Assembly: GCF_028728065.1 (NCBI RefSeq)
Contig: NZ_CP117811.1
Location: 1,674,001 to 1,738,000 of the forward strand
DNA length: 64,000 nucleotides
Direction of reading: 5' to 3'
Source of the DNA: Lentisphaera profundi
GTDB lineage: Bacteria > Verrucomicrobiota > Lentisphaeria > Lentisphaerales > Lentisphaeraceae
The notes beneath the pieces are model-generated. The model had not been told where the DNA came from. It made no database searches and saw nothing but the letters and a program-made list of their open reading frames with translations. Both the position numbers and the translations under genes were made by a program. Positions within the stretch are counted from its first letter, which is position 1. Each line of letters begins with the position of its first letter. Below are positions 43,988 to 53,260 of the stretch, one piece after another.

Positions 43988-44096
43988 GATTTCACTTGTC
44001 TGAGACGCGAAAATAAAAACTATATTTAACTGATAATCAAGTCTTTATACAAAAAGAATAAGAGCCAATTCAGCTGATACATTTGCTTAATAAAAA
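43988..44096. repeat. Family C repeat, isolated full copy
   Basis: It matches the units at 41068 and 41177 from GATTTCACTTGTCTGAGACGCG to TACATTTGCTTAATAAAAA. It interrupts the RhuM-like frame. Confidence 0.85.
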
Positions 44097-44195
44097 TAAA
44101 TATATCTAAGATCTTTTACCCTACTTTTTCTACTTTTCTTACAGGAACTAAGTAGAAACTTGATGATTTATGAATCCTCAAGTTTCTGTTTAGTT

Positions 44196-45107
44196 TTATT
44201 TTTGCTCCATAAACCACTTCAAGATTTTGTCATCCGAGTTCACGGCCGAAGATATATTGTGACCTAGCCCCTCAAGAAGTGTAAACTTTGGCTGAGCTCC
44301 CAAGCTCTTTATTTCTTTAAGCAGGCTTTCAATTTTGCGGTAATCGCAAGCGCCATCTTTAGAACCATGAAAAGCCCAAATAGGCACCTTTACAAAATTC
44401 TTAGCTTGCACTGGAAGTTCCCCTTTCGGACTCTCTGCTCCACCGGCTGATCTTGGCACTAAGCCCGCAAATAATTCGGGATATTTATTGCCCCACATCA
44501 GTGTCCCTGCACCGCCCATACTATGGCCCGTCAAGAATACGCGTTTAGCATCAATATTGTACTCATTAATGATGAATTTGAGTAAGCGAGTCAAGTCATC
44601 TGGGTTCCAGCCATTGGGCATCCCCTCAGCTTTCTGAAACACGGGAATGAGCAAGTTAAAAGGATATTTTCCCTTGCTTATCAATGAGGCTGTCGGGTTG
44701 CTCAAATGTCTTGATGTAGGGCCATTATGAGCCCCACCTCCATGAAGATAGATTATCAGTGGTGTTTTTTCCGTTTGATTGACTTGTTTAAAGAAGACAA
44801 ATTCATTGCGAAGAGTTTTTGTTTCTGCATCCAAAGAACTCGGCATACTCACCACCGCTCCCTTTATAAAGGACTCATCCACTTTGGGTTTTGGCGTACG
44901 CTTTTTATCCGTTTGACTCGTTTTCTTCCTTGAATCACGCTCTTTCTCGAAACTTGCCCGTACTGCTTCATGTTCTTCTTTTGAGAGACGGCCATCACCA
45001 TCCTTATCAAACTTCTCTAAGATTTCCTTACGTCTCTGCTCACGATCCTGAGCACAAAGATTGCTCACGCACAAAGTTGTTAATAGTACTAATAAAACAT
45101 ATTTCAT
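44196..45107 (-). CDS. Secreted EF-hand / esterase fusion (PHB-depolymerase-like alpha/beta hydrolase)
   Basis: A 303-residue protein with a signal peptide (about 1-20). An EF-hand loop DKDGDGRLSKEE lies at 34-45. The hydrolase part has LHGGG (121-125), GHSMGG with nucleophile Ser196, and late Asp and His (FHGSKDG, GLGHNI). This matches the esterase/depolymerase group that releases acyl or feruloyl groups. Calcium binding through the EF-hand may tune stability in sea water. AGGAGTG lies seven bases before the start. It is a single-gene unit. Confidence 0.88.
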   Translation of the reverse strand: MKYVLLVLLTTLCVSNLCAQDREQRRKEILEKFDKDGDGRLSKEEHEAVRASFEKERDSRKKTSQTDKKRTPKPKVDESFIKGAVVSMPSSLDAETKTLRNEFVFFKQVNQTEKTPLIIYLHGGGAHNGPTSRHLSNPTASLISKGKYPFNLLIPVFQKAEGMPNGWNPDDLTRLLKFIINEYNIDAKRVFLTGHSMGGAGTLMWGNKYPELFAGLVPRSAGGAESPKGELPVQAKNFVKVPIWAFHGSKDGACDYRKIESLLKEIKSLGAQPKFTLLEGLGHNISSAVNSDDKILKWFMEQK

Positions 45108-45522
45108 ATAATCACTCCTAAATAAGGTTTATACATAACAATACGAACGAAGATCTATAGATCTAACATCTCTGAGCATATTTAAAAATTTTGCCGTACT
45201 TGAGGTCGTACTTGGATAATAAGCTGTCTTATTTGGACATTGATACCCTCCCCGCTTTCACTTAACTTTAAAGAGTGATGGCTTCAAAAAAGATGCTTTC
45301 ATTTATATCGAGTGGTACGCAAGTTCAATCACTCAAGTTTCCAATCGAGCAAGAATACACAGAAATTGAAATCAAATTTAAAATCAGCTAAATCGAATCT
45401 TTTAAGTTCTAATAATTTTCATGAATAATCTCATGTTTTTGTTACCATCTTCTGATAAAGACGTTAATTATATATAGAGTCTCTCGATATAGATAGTTTT
45501 TAATTTTATTTGGAAGAATTTC
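45108..45522. other. Intergenic region with a possible short gene remnant
   Basis: This 415-bp gap separates divergent genes. A 37-codon frame at 45278-45391 encodes ...SLKFPIEQEYTEIEIKFKIS, which looks like a protein C-terminus and may be a remnant. I see no other feature. Confidence 0.35.
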
Positions 45523-45813
45523 ATGATTAACCATGGCGTAGTTTTCACACTTAAGAAGGACTCAGCTCTGAGTCGAGAAGAATTTTTTGCTGAAGCACTC
45601 AAGCTCAAAAAAATTAACCCCGTTATTAAATTTAAAATTGTTCGAGAGACGAGTTCAAAAAACACCTTCGAATTTGGTTTATTCATGAAATTCCAAAACC
45701 CCGAAGCCTACGCCTTATATAACAATCACCCCGATCATTTGCACTTTATCCAGAACATCTGGATCCCCAATATTGAAGACTTCATGGAAATCGATTTCGA
45801 AAAAATCCTCTAA
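45523..45813 (+). CDS. Dabb (stress-responsive alpha/beta barrel) domain protein
   Basis: A 96-residue protein made of a single ferredoxin-like Dabb domain: NHGVVFTLKKD at the start, the Dabb-type FEFGLFMKFQNPEAYALYNNHPDHL and a final IEDFMEIDFE. Members dimerise into a barrel, and most have no assigned reaction. No signal peptide is present. It stands 73 bases before a sulfatase on the same strand. Confidence 0.85.
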   Translation: MINHGVVFTLKKDSALSREEFFAEALKLKKINPVIKFKIVRETSSKNTFEFGLFMKFQNPEAYALYNNHPDHLHFIQNIWIPNIEDFMEIDFEKIL

Positions 45814-45886
45814 AAATTTTAATTAAGTGTAAGCCTTAGTTTTTCGTGGTGTATTTTATATAACACGAATTTTAACTAAGGATTTC

Positions 45887-47302
45887 ATGAGACTTCCCCT
45901 TTTAGCATTTTTCTTTTTTTGTACCACACTTTTATACGCTCAAAACCCTAATATTGTCTTTATTCTTGGCGATGATATGAACCGCGATAGCTGGGGAATC
46001 TATGGCAACCCCGATTGCAAGACCCCTAATATTGATCGTATAGGAGCTGATGGGCTCGTCTTTGAAAATCTTTACGCAAGTGCAGCAATGTGCTCGCCAT
46101 TTCGCCAAGAACTCTATAGCGGTCGATCTCCTTGGCGCACGGGAACCCTAGCCAATCATTCGAAATCCATCGAAGGTACCAAGAGCCTGCCCCACTATCT
46201 CAAACCACTCGGCTACCGAGTCGCTTTACTTGGAAAAAGTCATATAGGACCCAAACAGGCCTATCCCTTTGAGTATCTAAAAGGTGATTCAAAGAGTAAA
46301 AATGCCAATGAGAAATTTCTTGCGAGTTCCGCACAATTCATTGAGTCCGCCATCGAAGAGAAAAAGCCTTTCTGCCTTTTTATTGCCTCCAGTGATTCAC
46401 ATGCGCCCTTTACCACTGGCGACCGCTCGGCTTATTCTGCCGATGAATTAACTGTGCCGCCCTACTGGATTGATACTCCAGAAATGCGGCAAATACTTGT
46501 TCAATACTATGCCGAAGTCAGTAATTTTGATTCCTTAGTAGGTCGAGTAGAAAAAATGCTCAAAGATAAAAACCTTTGGAATAATACGATTTTTATTGTT
46601 TGTAGTGAACAGGGATCCCAGTTCCCTTTTAGTAAATGGACCTGCTATAATACCGGCTTACACTCGGGAATGATTGCCCACTGGCCGACGAGCTCTACAA
46701 AAACAATTAATCAACTACTCTCCATTTCAGATATTGCCCCTACTCTTGCGGAGGCCGCACATTATACGACTAAAGAAAATGATTTTGATGGCTTTAGTTT
46801 TCTTAATGCCATTAAAGGTGACAATAAAGAAATTCGCCCATTCGTCTACGGTGCTTTCACCAATTGTAATATTATCGATAATCATGAAAGAGTTTACCCC
46901 ATTCGCGTTATTCGCAACAAAGATTATTCATTCATTTACAATGCTAACTATCAGCAAATCACCTCGAATACCACTCTCTCATCTGCATTGAATATAATAA
47001 ATAAGAGTAAAGCTAAGAAAAAATCTAAGCCTGATATAGCGTCTTCATGGCTCGCACTTTCTAAAACTGACCCTCAATATGCTTCGCGAGTCAAACAATT
47101 GTATCACCGTCCTCAATACGAACTCTACAATCGCAGAGTCGATCCCTATGAACTGCAAAACCAAATTTCTAACCCAGAATACGCTTCCATTATCAAACAA
47201 CTAAAATCGGCATTAGAACAGCAACTCTATCAACTTGGGGATTCCGATCCCATTGCTACCGAAAAATCTCTTATCAAACATAAAAATAAAAAACGGAAAT
47301 AA
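45887..47302 (+). CDS. Secreted sulfatase with CSPFR active motif
   Basis: A 471-residue protein with a signal peptide ending near LYAQN. The first metal site is GDDMNRD (Asp29/30). Cys69 lies in CSPFR: the CxPxR core for formylglycine is kept, but Phe replaces the usual Ser/Thr. The second metal-site area is less canonical (FIVCSEQGSQFPFSKWTCYN instead of a TSDNG motif). It resembles heparan N-sulfatase-like enzymes. It ends two bases before the next sulfatase, so they are co-transcribed. Confidence 0.88.
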   Translation: MRLPLLAFFFFCTTLLYAQNPNIVFILGDDMNRDSWGIYGNPDCKTPNIDRIGADGLVFENLYASAAMCSPFRQELYSGRSPWRTGTLANHSKSIEGTKSLPHYLKPLGYRVALLGKSHIGPKQAYPFEYLKGDSKSKNANEKFLASSAQFIESAIEEKKPFCLFIASSDSHAPFTTGDRSAYSADELTVPPYWIDTPEMRQILVQYYAEVSNFDSLVGRVEKMLKDKNLWNNTIFIVCSEQGSQFPFSKWTCYNTGLHSGMIAHWPTSSTKTINQLLSISDIAPTLAEAAHYTTKENDFDGFSFLNAIKGDNKEIRPFVYGAFTNCNIIDNHERVYPIRVIRNKDYSFIYNANYQQITSNTTLSSALNIINKSKAKKKSKPDIASSWLALSKTDPQYASRVKQLYHRPQYELYNRRVDPYELQNQISNPEYASIIKQLKSALEQQLYQLGDSDPIATEKSLIKHKNKKRK

Positions 47303-47304
47303 AC

Positions 47305-48699
47305 ATGAAACTATTAAGTTTACTCACCTTGTTCTCCCTAAATCTTATCTTAGCTGCTAGTGACAAACCCAATATCATTATCATTATGGCTGATGACCAA
47401 GGTTATAACGACCTCTCCTGTTATGGCTCAAAAACTATCAAAAGCCCTCGTATTGATCAATTGGCAAAAGAGGGTTTAAAGCTCACGAGTTATTACGTTG
47501 CCTCACCCGTCTGTTCGGCTTCTAGAGCAGCCTTACTTACTGGGCGCTACCCAAGGTCTGTAGGCGTTCCAGGTGTCTTCTTTCCCAATCGCAATAAGCA
47601 CAGTGGCTTAGCGCCTAAATACCAAACCATTGCCGAACTCCTCAAATCAGTGGGTTACGCAACAAAAGCAGTAGGTAAATGGCATTTGGGCGATGAACTC
47701 GAATTCCTCCCCACAAACCAGGGCTTCGAGTCTTATTATGGCATCCCTTATAGCAATGACATGTTCCCCGCTTTTAGTATGAAATATTCAGATGATTGCC
47801 TTTATCTCGAAGGCATGAATCAAGAGACTATAGAAAAGGCTTTTGCTAAAAATAAACAACGACCTGCTGGCATGAAAGACAAAGTACCTCTCATGCGCAA
47901 TGATGAGTGTATAGAATTCCCTACTGATCAAAGAACCATTACCAAGAGGTTCACTGATGAGAGTCTTAAATTTATTGATGAAAGTTTAAAGAATGATAAA
48001 CCATTTTTTCTTTACCTAGCTCATAGCATGCCACACACACCTCTCTATGTTTCCAAAGATTTTGAAGGTAAAAGTGCCGGAGGAATTTACGGTGATGTCA
48101 TTGAAGAAATTGATTATAATGTAGGACGTATCATCGATCACTTGGATCAAAAAAACATCGCCAAAAACACTCTATTCATCTATACGAGCGATAATGGTCC
48201 GTGGTTAGTAAAGAAAAGTCATGGTGGTTCGGCGCTCCCCCTTTTCGAAGGGAAAATGACGAGTTTCGAGGGTGGCCAACGGGTTCCCGCAATTATTAGA
48301 TGGCCTGCGAAAATCCCCAAAGGCACAGTATCAGATGCCATGACACTCTCCATGGATATCTTCCCCACTCTTGCTAAAATCACTGGCGCCACAGCTCAAG
48401 ACGCGGATTTACTCAATGGTAAGAATGCCCTCGGACTTTATGAGGATCCTGCAAATTTTAAAACTCAGCACGATTACTTTTTTTACAGCCCACGTGCAGT
48501 TCGTCACAAAAACTGGAAGTATCATCAAGTAGAAACTTTTAAACTCAAGAGTACTGCTCGAAAAACTAAGGGGCCCAGTCTTTACAATTTGAGTTCCGAT
48601 ATAGGCGAAAGTAAAAACCTCATCAATGATTATCCAGAAGTCGCTGCACAGTTAAAAAATGCCCTTATGGAACACAATAAAAATATAAACAAGAAATAG
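47305..48699 (+). CDS. Secreted sulfatase with CSASR active motif
   Basis: A 464-residue protein with a signal peptide ending near LAASD. The metal site is ADDQGYNDLSCYG (Asp30/31). Cys70 lies in CSASR, where Ala replaces the usual Pro of CxPxR; this is a known minor variant. The second metal site is TSDNGPW. It resembles the arylsulfatase A/GalNAc-6-sulfatase group. It forms a two-gene unit with the preceding sulfatase. Confidence 0.9.
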   Translation: MKLLSLLTLFSLNLILAASDKPNIIIIMADDQGYNDLSCYGSKTIKSPRIDQLAKEGLKLTSYYVASPVCSASRAALLTGRYPRSVGVPGVFFPNRNKHSGLAPKYQTIAELLKSVGYATKAVGKWHLGDELEFLPTNQGFESYYGIPYSNDMFPAFSMKYSDDCLYLEGMNQETIEKAFAKNKQRPAGMKDKVPLMRNDECIEFPTDQRTITKRFTDESLKFIDESLKNDKPFFLYLAHSMPHTPLYVSKDFEGKSAGGIYGDVIEEIDYNVGRIIDHLDQKNIAKNTLFIYTSDNGPWLVKKSHGGSALPLFEGKMTSFEGGQRVPAIIRWPAKIPKGTVSDAMTLSMDIFPTLAKITGATAQDADLLNGKNALGLYEDPANFKTQHDYFFYSPRAVRHKNWKYHQVETFKLKSTARKTKGPSLYNLSSDIGESKNLINDYPEVAAQLKNALMEHNKNINKK

Positions 48700-49082
48700 G
48701 TTATTTTCTTAGCTTTATACCTGAATCATCATTATGATTTAGGTATAAATTTTCTCTTATTAAATCAAATCTCAAAGACTTACTTGAATCCAGGGGCATT
48801 AGCTCACAACATATTCACCCTTATGAGGACCCTGGATATCAGTACTATTATTATCAAAGCCAATCAATTTCTTAAAGTAGCGTTAAATAATTTGCCACCT
48901 GCAGTCCTCATCATAGAAAAGCAATAAGAACGACTTCTCTTACGACTAAATCCAAAAAGCTGAATATTTTATATTCACAAAGAGTTTTATTTTAAACTCG
49001 CATCCAGTAAGTTTTTAGAGGCCTTTTAACTTCCATCTTGAATTCAGTTCGTTTAACGCAATATAATCTTTGAGAATTAGAT
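48700..49082. other. Intergenic region
   Basis: The 383 bp hold a terminator-like hairpin at the left end (48716-48747). The rest is AT-rich, and I see no gene or repeat of the families described here. Confidence 0.6.
48716..48752 (+). terminator. Terminator-like hairpin
   Basis: TATACCTGAATCAT and ATGATTTAGGTATA pair over 14 bases (one G-U) around a 4-base loop, then AATTTT. It follows the sulfatase pair by 17 bases. The T tract is weak. Confidence 0.5.
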
Positions 49083-50981
49083 ATGAGTACAGAAAATAAT
49101 ACTAGCACTATTAATGATGATTCTGAACTTAGCCTATGGAAAAAAAACAATCTCAATTCTACAAAGGACGATTCACGTTACAGCGATATTTCTCTGATTT
49201 CATCACGCAAAAATAAAAACATATACTCTGCACATGATAAGAAGTTTAATCGTACCATTACACTCGTGGAACCTAATGATGACAATGAAGATCAACTAGA
49301 CTTCATCAACGAAATCTTAATTACTTCATCTTTTGAGCATCCCAACATAATTCAAATTCTTGATTTTGGTGTTTGGAAAGAAGACATTCCTTACTACACC
49401 ATGCAGGAGACTGATAGCTTAGCTTTTAAAGATTATATCAGTAATGAAAATTCTTCCGAGAGTCAAAATCTTACGATATTTTTAAAAACCTGCGAGGCCT
49501 TGTCCTACGCTCATTCAAAACACATCACCCACAACACTCTCGACACGACAAATATTCATATAAGTCCCAGTGGTGAAGTCACCATCTCTGGATGGAAACA
49601 AATTAATAAAGTTGAAGTTCAAACTCAATCTACGCCTCCAGAGAATCAAGATAAAACGAAAGGTACTGCTTCAGAAGAAAATGAGGAAGCAGATCAAGAG
49701 AAAGCTTCAGAAGAAAATGAGGAAGCAGATCAGGAAAATAAAGATACGGAAGTGCCCCTCAATATAAACGCTGATATTTCCAGCCTCGGGTCTATCCTTA
49801 AAATACTCTATTCGCAAGATCCGGAAAAAAATCCTCCAGAAGCTATCAGTGTTGCTATTACAAAAACTCTAACTAGCGCTCTAACTAATAATCCCGAGCA
49901 AAGCTACCAAAATGTTAATGAGCTAAAAGGAGAAATCGAGGATTTCCTTAAAAGTCAGACCTCAAATACACAAGAAGCCGGATTCTTTAAGAGCATTAAT
50001 TTACTGTTTCAAGAAAATCAAAGTATCTGCTCAGTACTTTTACTGACCCTTGGTCTTCTTATCGCTTTTTCGGTTTATTCATTGATGGAGATATATGATA
50101 AAAATATCGTCCTAAAAAAGTCTGTCGAACAAGTAAAAAAAGACAATCGTAAGCTTAAAAAATCACTTAAAGTAGAAGCCACAATAAATGCGAAATTCCT
50201 GAAGTCAGAACTTCAAAAAACTGAAAAACTCATGAGCTACCCACTCTATTTTCAATCACCAAATAGCTCATCAAAACAAGCTTTAGATATTTACTTCAGT
50301 CAAAGAGATCAAAAAAAGCATCATAAAGAAAAATTTATGATCCTAATGATAAGACAGGATTTTGAGTCAATAGTGAAACGAAAGATCAAAGCTCCACAAG
50401 CGCTGATAAGAATTGCTCGAAATTTCGCAAAAAAACCAAAAGCTGAGAATGGTCTACTAAAGGAAGAAAAAGATTTTAACCTGCTTCTTATACTCGTCAA
50501 TAAACTACCTTTTGCCATGCAGGAATTTAAAGAGCAATTTATCGAAAGAGCTATTTGCTATAGAAATGAAATTGAACAAAAGACGACCGTATCACCAAAT
50601 ATAGTCAGACAACTAATAAAAGTTTGGAACCCCGATTGGTCCACTAAAAACTTTTCTTACAATCCCGATAAAATGAATTCCAGACTAAAAGGGTCTGAGG
50701 TCAAAATACTTTTAGATGATACGCCCTACTCCTCTGGAAAATCTTTTTTGCGCTTTCTCAAAATTAACAATCTTGATTTGAGACAATCCGGCATAGAATC
50801 TTTAGATCAGATAAATGGTCTAAAGCTACAAAACCTGGATATCAGAGCTACAAATATTCAAAACTTTCCCACACACGAAACTGCACTAAAGATAGATACT
50901 CTTCTTCTTAATCCAGATCAATTTGATGATGAGGCTTTAAAGAATGTCCCTGCTACTGTAAATATCATAAAGAGAAAATAA
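49083..50981 (+). CDS. Membrane pseudokinase (degenerate Ser/Thr kinase) with leucine-rich C-terminus
   Basis: A 632-residue protein with the same plan as the kinase at 13793-15808: kinase-like domain (about 30-280), one membrane helix (about 317-338, SVLLLTLGLLIAFSVYS), coiled coil and a leucine-rich tail. By alignment with that kinase, Lys64 is Glu63, the HxD Asp is Thr152 (HNTLDTTN) and DWG is SGW (169-171). All three key catalytic residues are lost, so it should not phosphorylate. An acidic insert (about 195-220) repeats KASEENEEADQE. The intact length argues for a kept scaffold or binding role. Confidence 0.85.
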   Translation: MSTENNTSTINDDSELSLWKKNNLNSTKDDSRYSDISLISSRKNKNIYSAHDKKFNRTITLVEPNDDNEDQLDFINEILITSSFEHPNIIQILDFGVWKEDIPYYTMQETDSLAFKDYISNENSSESQNLTIFLKTCEALSYAHSKHITHNTLDTTNIHISPSGEVTISGWKQINKVEVQTQSTPPENQDKTKGTASEENEEADQEKASEENEEADQENKDTEVPLNINADISSLGSILKILYSQDPEKNPPEAISVAITKTLTSALTNNPEQSYQNVNELKGEIEDFLKSQTSNTQEAGFFKSINLLFQENQSICSVLLLTLGLLIAFSVYSLMEIYDKNIVLKKSVEQVKKDNRKLKKSLKVEATINAKFLKSELQKTEKLMSYPLYFQSPNSSSKQALDIYFSQRDQKKHHKEKFMILMIRQDFESIVKRKIKAPQALIRIARNFAKKPKAENGLLKEEKDFNLLLILVNKLPFAMQEFKEQFIERAICYRNEIEQKTTVSPNIVRQLIKVWNPDWSTKNFSYNPDKMNSRLKGSEVKILLDDTPYSSGKSFLRFLKINNLDLRQSGIESLDQINGLKLQNLDIRATNIQNFPTHETALKIDTLLLNPDQFDDEALKNVPATVNIIKRK

Positions 50982-51008
50982 TCTTTTATTATCCGCTAAC
51001 AAAAGAAA

Positions 51009-51028
51009 AGAAGCTCCGGAGCTTATTT
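51009..51028. terminator. Possible weak terminator
   Basis: AAGCTCCGGAGCTT is a perfect 14-base palindrome followed by ATTT, 28 bases after the pseudokinase stop. The stem is short, so confidence is low. Confidence 0.35.
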
Positions 51029-51105
51029 ACACTGTTTACCTCCAGTCATTTTATGCATACTGTGGTGTATGATAATAAGCTAAACTATAATCACTCGAGA
51101 TCTTC

Positions 51106-52263
51106 ATGAATAAGTTTTTAAACCTGCTGATTCCCTTTGCTCTACTTAGTACGCCTTGCTTTGCAGATAAAAAGCCACCGCAAAAGCCAAAAGAAGTCAA
51201 AATTCAAAAAAAGAAACGTCCCACACCGCCTACTCGATTTTACCAAGATCCGGCTGCACCAGAATTCACTTTATTGACAGCATCAACTGAACTCAAATCC
51301 TTGCTTAATCAAAACGGAAATTTTGTCACTAAAGCTCCCTACCGCCAAGCTCCGGAAATGAAAAAAAATGCACATATTCCTCAAGGAAAAATTCATCAAT
51401 TTAAACTCTTTTCTAAAGATGGCAGTATCTATAATCCTGGCATTGCTAGGAAAGTTTTTGGCACTCCTGATCCCAACAACCCCAATACCCTCATTGTCGA
51501 CACCCATGAAATTGATTTTGAGAGAGTTATTACTGTTTATATCCCAGCTCAAAAAAGCCTCACGGCAGAATACCCCTTTATGATTGTTCATGATAGTACT
51601 AAATCGATGAATGCTAATCTAAAGAGTTTGAATATTATATGCGATAATCTAATAGCGCAAAAACGCATTCCACCGATGATGATTATTGGCGTAGCTAATG
51701 GTGGTGGCGATGCCCAAGGACATCAGCGAGGAAAAGAATACGATACTATGTCAGGCCTCTTAGCCGAATATATCGAGACTCATGTTTTACCTGAAGTCGA
51801 AAAACGCTATGAACTCAAATTAACGGAAGACCCCAATGCCCGTGCCGTCATCGGTGTTAGCTCTGGTGCTTCTGCGGCTCTCGCAATGGCTTGGTACCGC
51901 AATGACCTCTACACCCGCGTTGTCAGCTTTTCGGGAACTTTTGTTAATCAGCAATGGCCCTATAATCCAGAAACTCCTGGTGGGGCTTGGGAATTCCACA
52001 AGAGTATTATCCCCAATAGCCCAAAGAAAAACATCCGCATTTGGCTCGCAGTTGGTGATCGCGACCTGCTCAATCCCAATGTGATGCGAGATGGCATGCA
52101 TGACTGGGTCGAAGCCAATCACCATATGGCTAAAGTCCTCAAAGTAAAAAACTATGACTACCAATATTTTTTCTGTGAAGAAAACAAGCACGGTATGGGT
52201 CCTGCAAAAAATCAGTTCATGCCCCACGCCATTGAATGGGTCTGGAAAGACTACATGAAATAA
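51106..52263 (+). CDS. Secreted putative esterase (esterase D / enterochelin esterase-like)
   Basis: A 385-residue protein with a signal peptide (about 1-20) and a basic, Pro-rich linker (KKPPQKPKEVKIQKKKRP). The alpha/beta hydrolase core has the elbow GVSSG with Ser252, a strand WLAVGDRD with a probable Asp, and His in ENKHG. It belongs to the esterase D/Fes-like group, whose members include carbohydrate acetyl- and feruloyl-esterases. Its location after the sulfatases suits glycan de-esterification. The structured repeat region follows. Confidence 0.85.
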   Translation: MNKFLNLLIPFALLSTPCFADKKPPQKPKEVKIQKKKRPTPPTRFYQDPAAPEFTLLTASTELKSLLNQNGNFVTKAPYRQAPEMKKNAHIPQGKIHQFKLFSKDGSIYNPGIARKVFGTPDPNNPNTLIVDTHEIDFERVITVYIPAQKSLTAEYPFMIVHDSTKSMNANLKSLNIICDNLIAQKRIPPMMIIGVANGGGDAQGHQRGKEYDTMSGLLAEYIETHVLPEVEKRYELKLTEDPNARAVIGVSSGASAALAMAWYRNDLYTRVVSFSGTFVNQQWPYNPETPGGAWEFHKSIIPNSPKKNIRIWLAVGDRDLLNPNVMRDGMHDWVEANHHMAKVLKVKNYDYQYFFCEENKHGMGPAKNQFMPHAIEWVWKDYMK

Positions 52264-52718
52264 GTCATCCCATCGCGTATTAACCTAACAAGAGTTCTTC
52301 CATTAAACGGAGTTTGGGGCGAAGCCCCGATAAATTAAAATATATAAATGCCTCCGGCGGATAAAAATATATGGGGCTCCGCACCAGTCGCCGGGTCAAC
52401 GGTTGGCAAGTCCTTGGTGGGAGTGTGAGGGACTCGTCCCTCATTTAGTCAAACTTGGGGCTCCGCCCCAGTATAAATACCTCCGGTGGCCGAGAAGCCC
52501 TCGGTGCCACACTAACAAACGTAGCAACACGCTTAAATATCCTTAAGTCCCCTTCCACTGAGTCGGTGCCACGATAAATGCCTCCGGCGGACGGAGAGCC
52601 TCCGCAGGTGGACTAGCTTCGCAAAGACTCCGCTAAAAGACCTTAAGTTTCCTATCTTTAAAGGGAGTTAACTCCCTTTCCAACAAAGAAAAATCATCCT
52701 TCGAAAATTGAACTTAAA
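52264..52718. repeat. GC-rich palindromic repeat region
   Basis: ATAAATGCCTCCGGCGG occurs at 52344, 52473 (one changed pair) and 52574. GGGGC-hairpins lie at 52316-52328 (GGGGCGAAGCCCC) and 52457-52469 (GGGGCTCCGCCCC). TCGGTGCCAC occurs twice. A partial family A repeat is at 52372-52445. The region is markedly GC-richer than its neighbours and has no gene. Confidence 0.75.
52372..52445. repeat. Structured dispersed repeat, family A, copy 4 (partial, divergent)
   Basis: It keeps the order GGGGC hairpin, TCGCCGGGTCAACGG, a GGCAAGTCC loop, TTGGTGGGAG and GAGGGACTCGTCCCTC. The terminal arms and the GCATCATGCCCT block are missing. Confidence 0.65.
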
Positions 52719-53165
52719 TTAAGCTAAGGCTGCTTTCACTAAGCCTGAAAGTTTACCGCCGTTAACTAAATAACCTGCCGCTTCAACTTCTGATTTAACT
52801 GCGGCAATTGTACGGCCCATACTTTTCATTGATTTTTCTTCTAAGGCCTCAACAAATTTTTCGACGACAGCTTTTAAGTCAGCTTCATCCATTTCTTTGG
52901 GTAGGTAAGTAGCAACCAGTACTAAACGCGCTTTGAGTTCAGCTACTTGCTCAGCATTTTCAGCCTTTTCAAAAGCGTCGAGTGATTCATGCATTTCTTT
53001 TTGGATTTTTTGAACCAAGACAATAATTTGGGCATCAGAAACTTCAATTTTCTCATTGATTTCTTTGTTCTTAATGGCTCCACGAATTTCCGCAACTACA
53101 GCTTTTCTCGTACTATCTTTGGCTTTCATTGATTCTTTAAAATCATTCATCAAACGTGCTTTCAT
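52719..53165 (-). CDS. GatB/YqeY domain protein
   Basis: A 148-residue protein spanning the whole YqeY family: N-terminal helices LMNDFKESMKAKDSTRKAVV AEIRGAIKNKEI and the C-terminal GatB-like tail GRTIAAVKSEVEAAGYLVNGGKLS. This domain is related to the tRNA-binding tail of the Asp/Glu-tRNA amidotransferase B subunit. The stand-alone protein's role is not settled. It is a typical conserved housekeeping gene of full length. Confidence 0.92.
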   Translation of the reverse strand: MKARLMNDFKESMKAKDSTRKAVVAEIRGAIKNKEINEKIEVSDAQIIVLVQKIQKEMHESLDAFEKAENAEQVAELKARLVLVATYLPKEMDEADLKAVVEKFVEALEEKSMKSMGRTIAAVKSEVEAAGYLVNGGKLSGLVKAALA

Positions 53166-53260
53166 TCTAGCTCCTACTTTTAAATTTATGAGCGTAACGC
53201 TACTCTACATAGGTATCTTTAAAAGCTTTGGCCAATCAACAAATGCTAAAGTCAATGACT

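Noticed and set aside
44156-44192. Inverted repeat AGAAACTTGA...TCAAGTTTCT as a terminator of the esterase gene
   Set aside because: The stem pairs, but the loop is long and no T tract follows on the minus strand.
49083-50981. Calling the 632-residue protein an active kinase
   Set aside because: The three catalytic residues are replaced when aligned with the intact kinase in this window.
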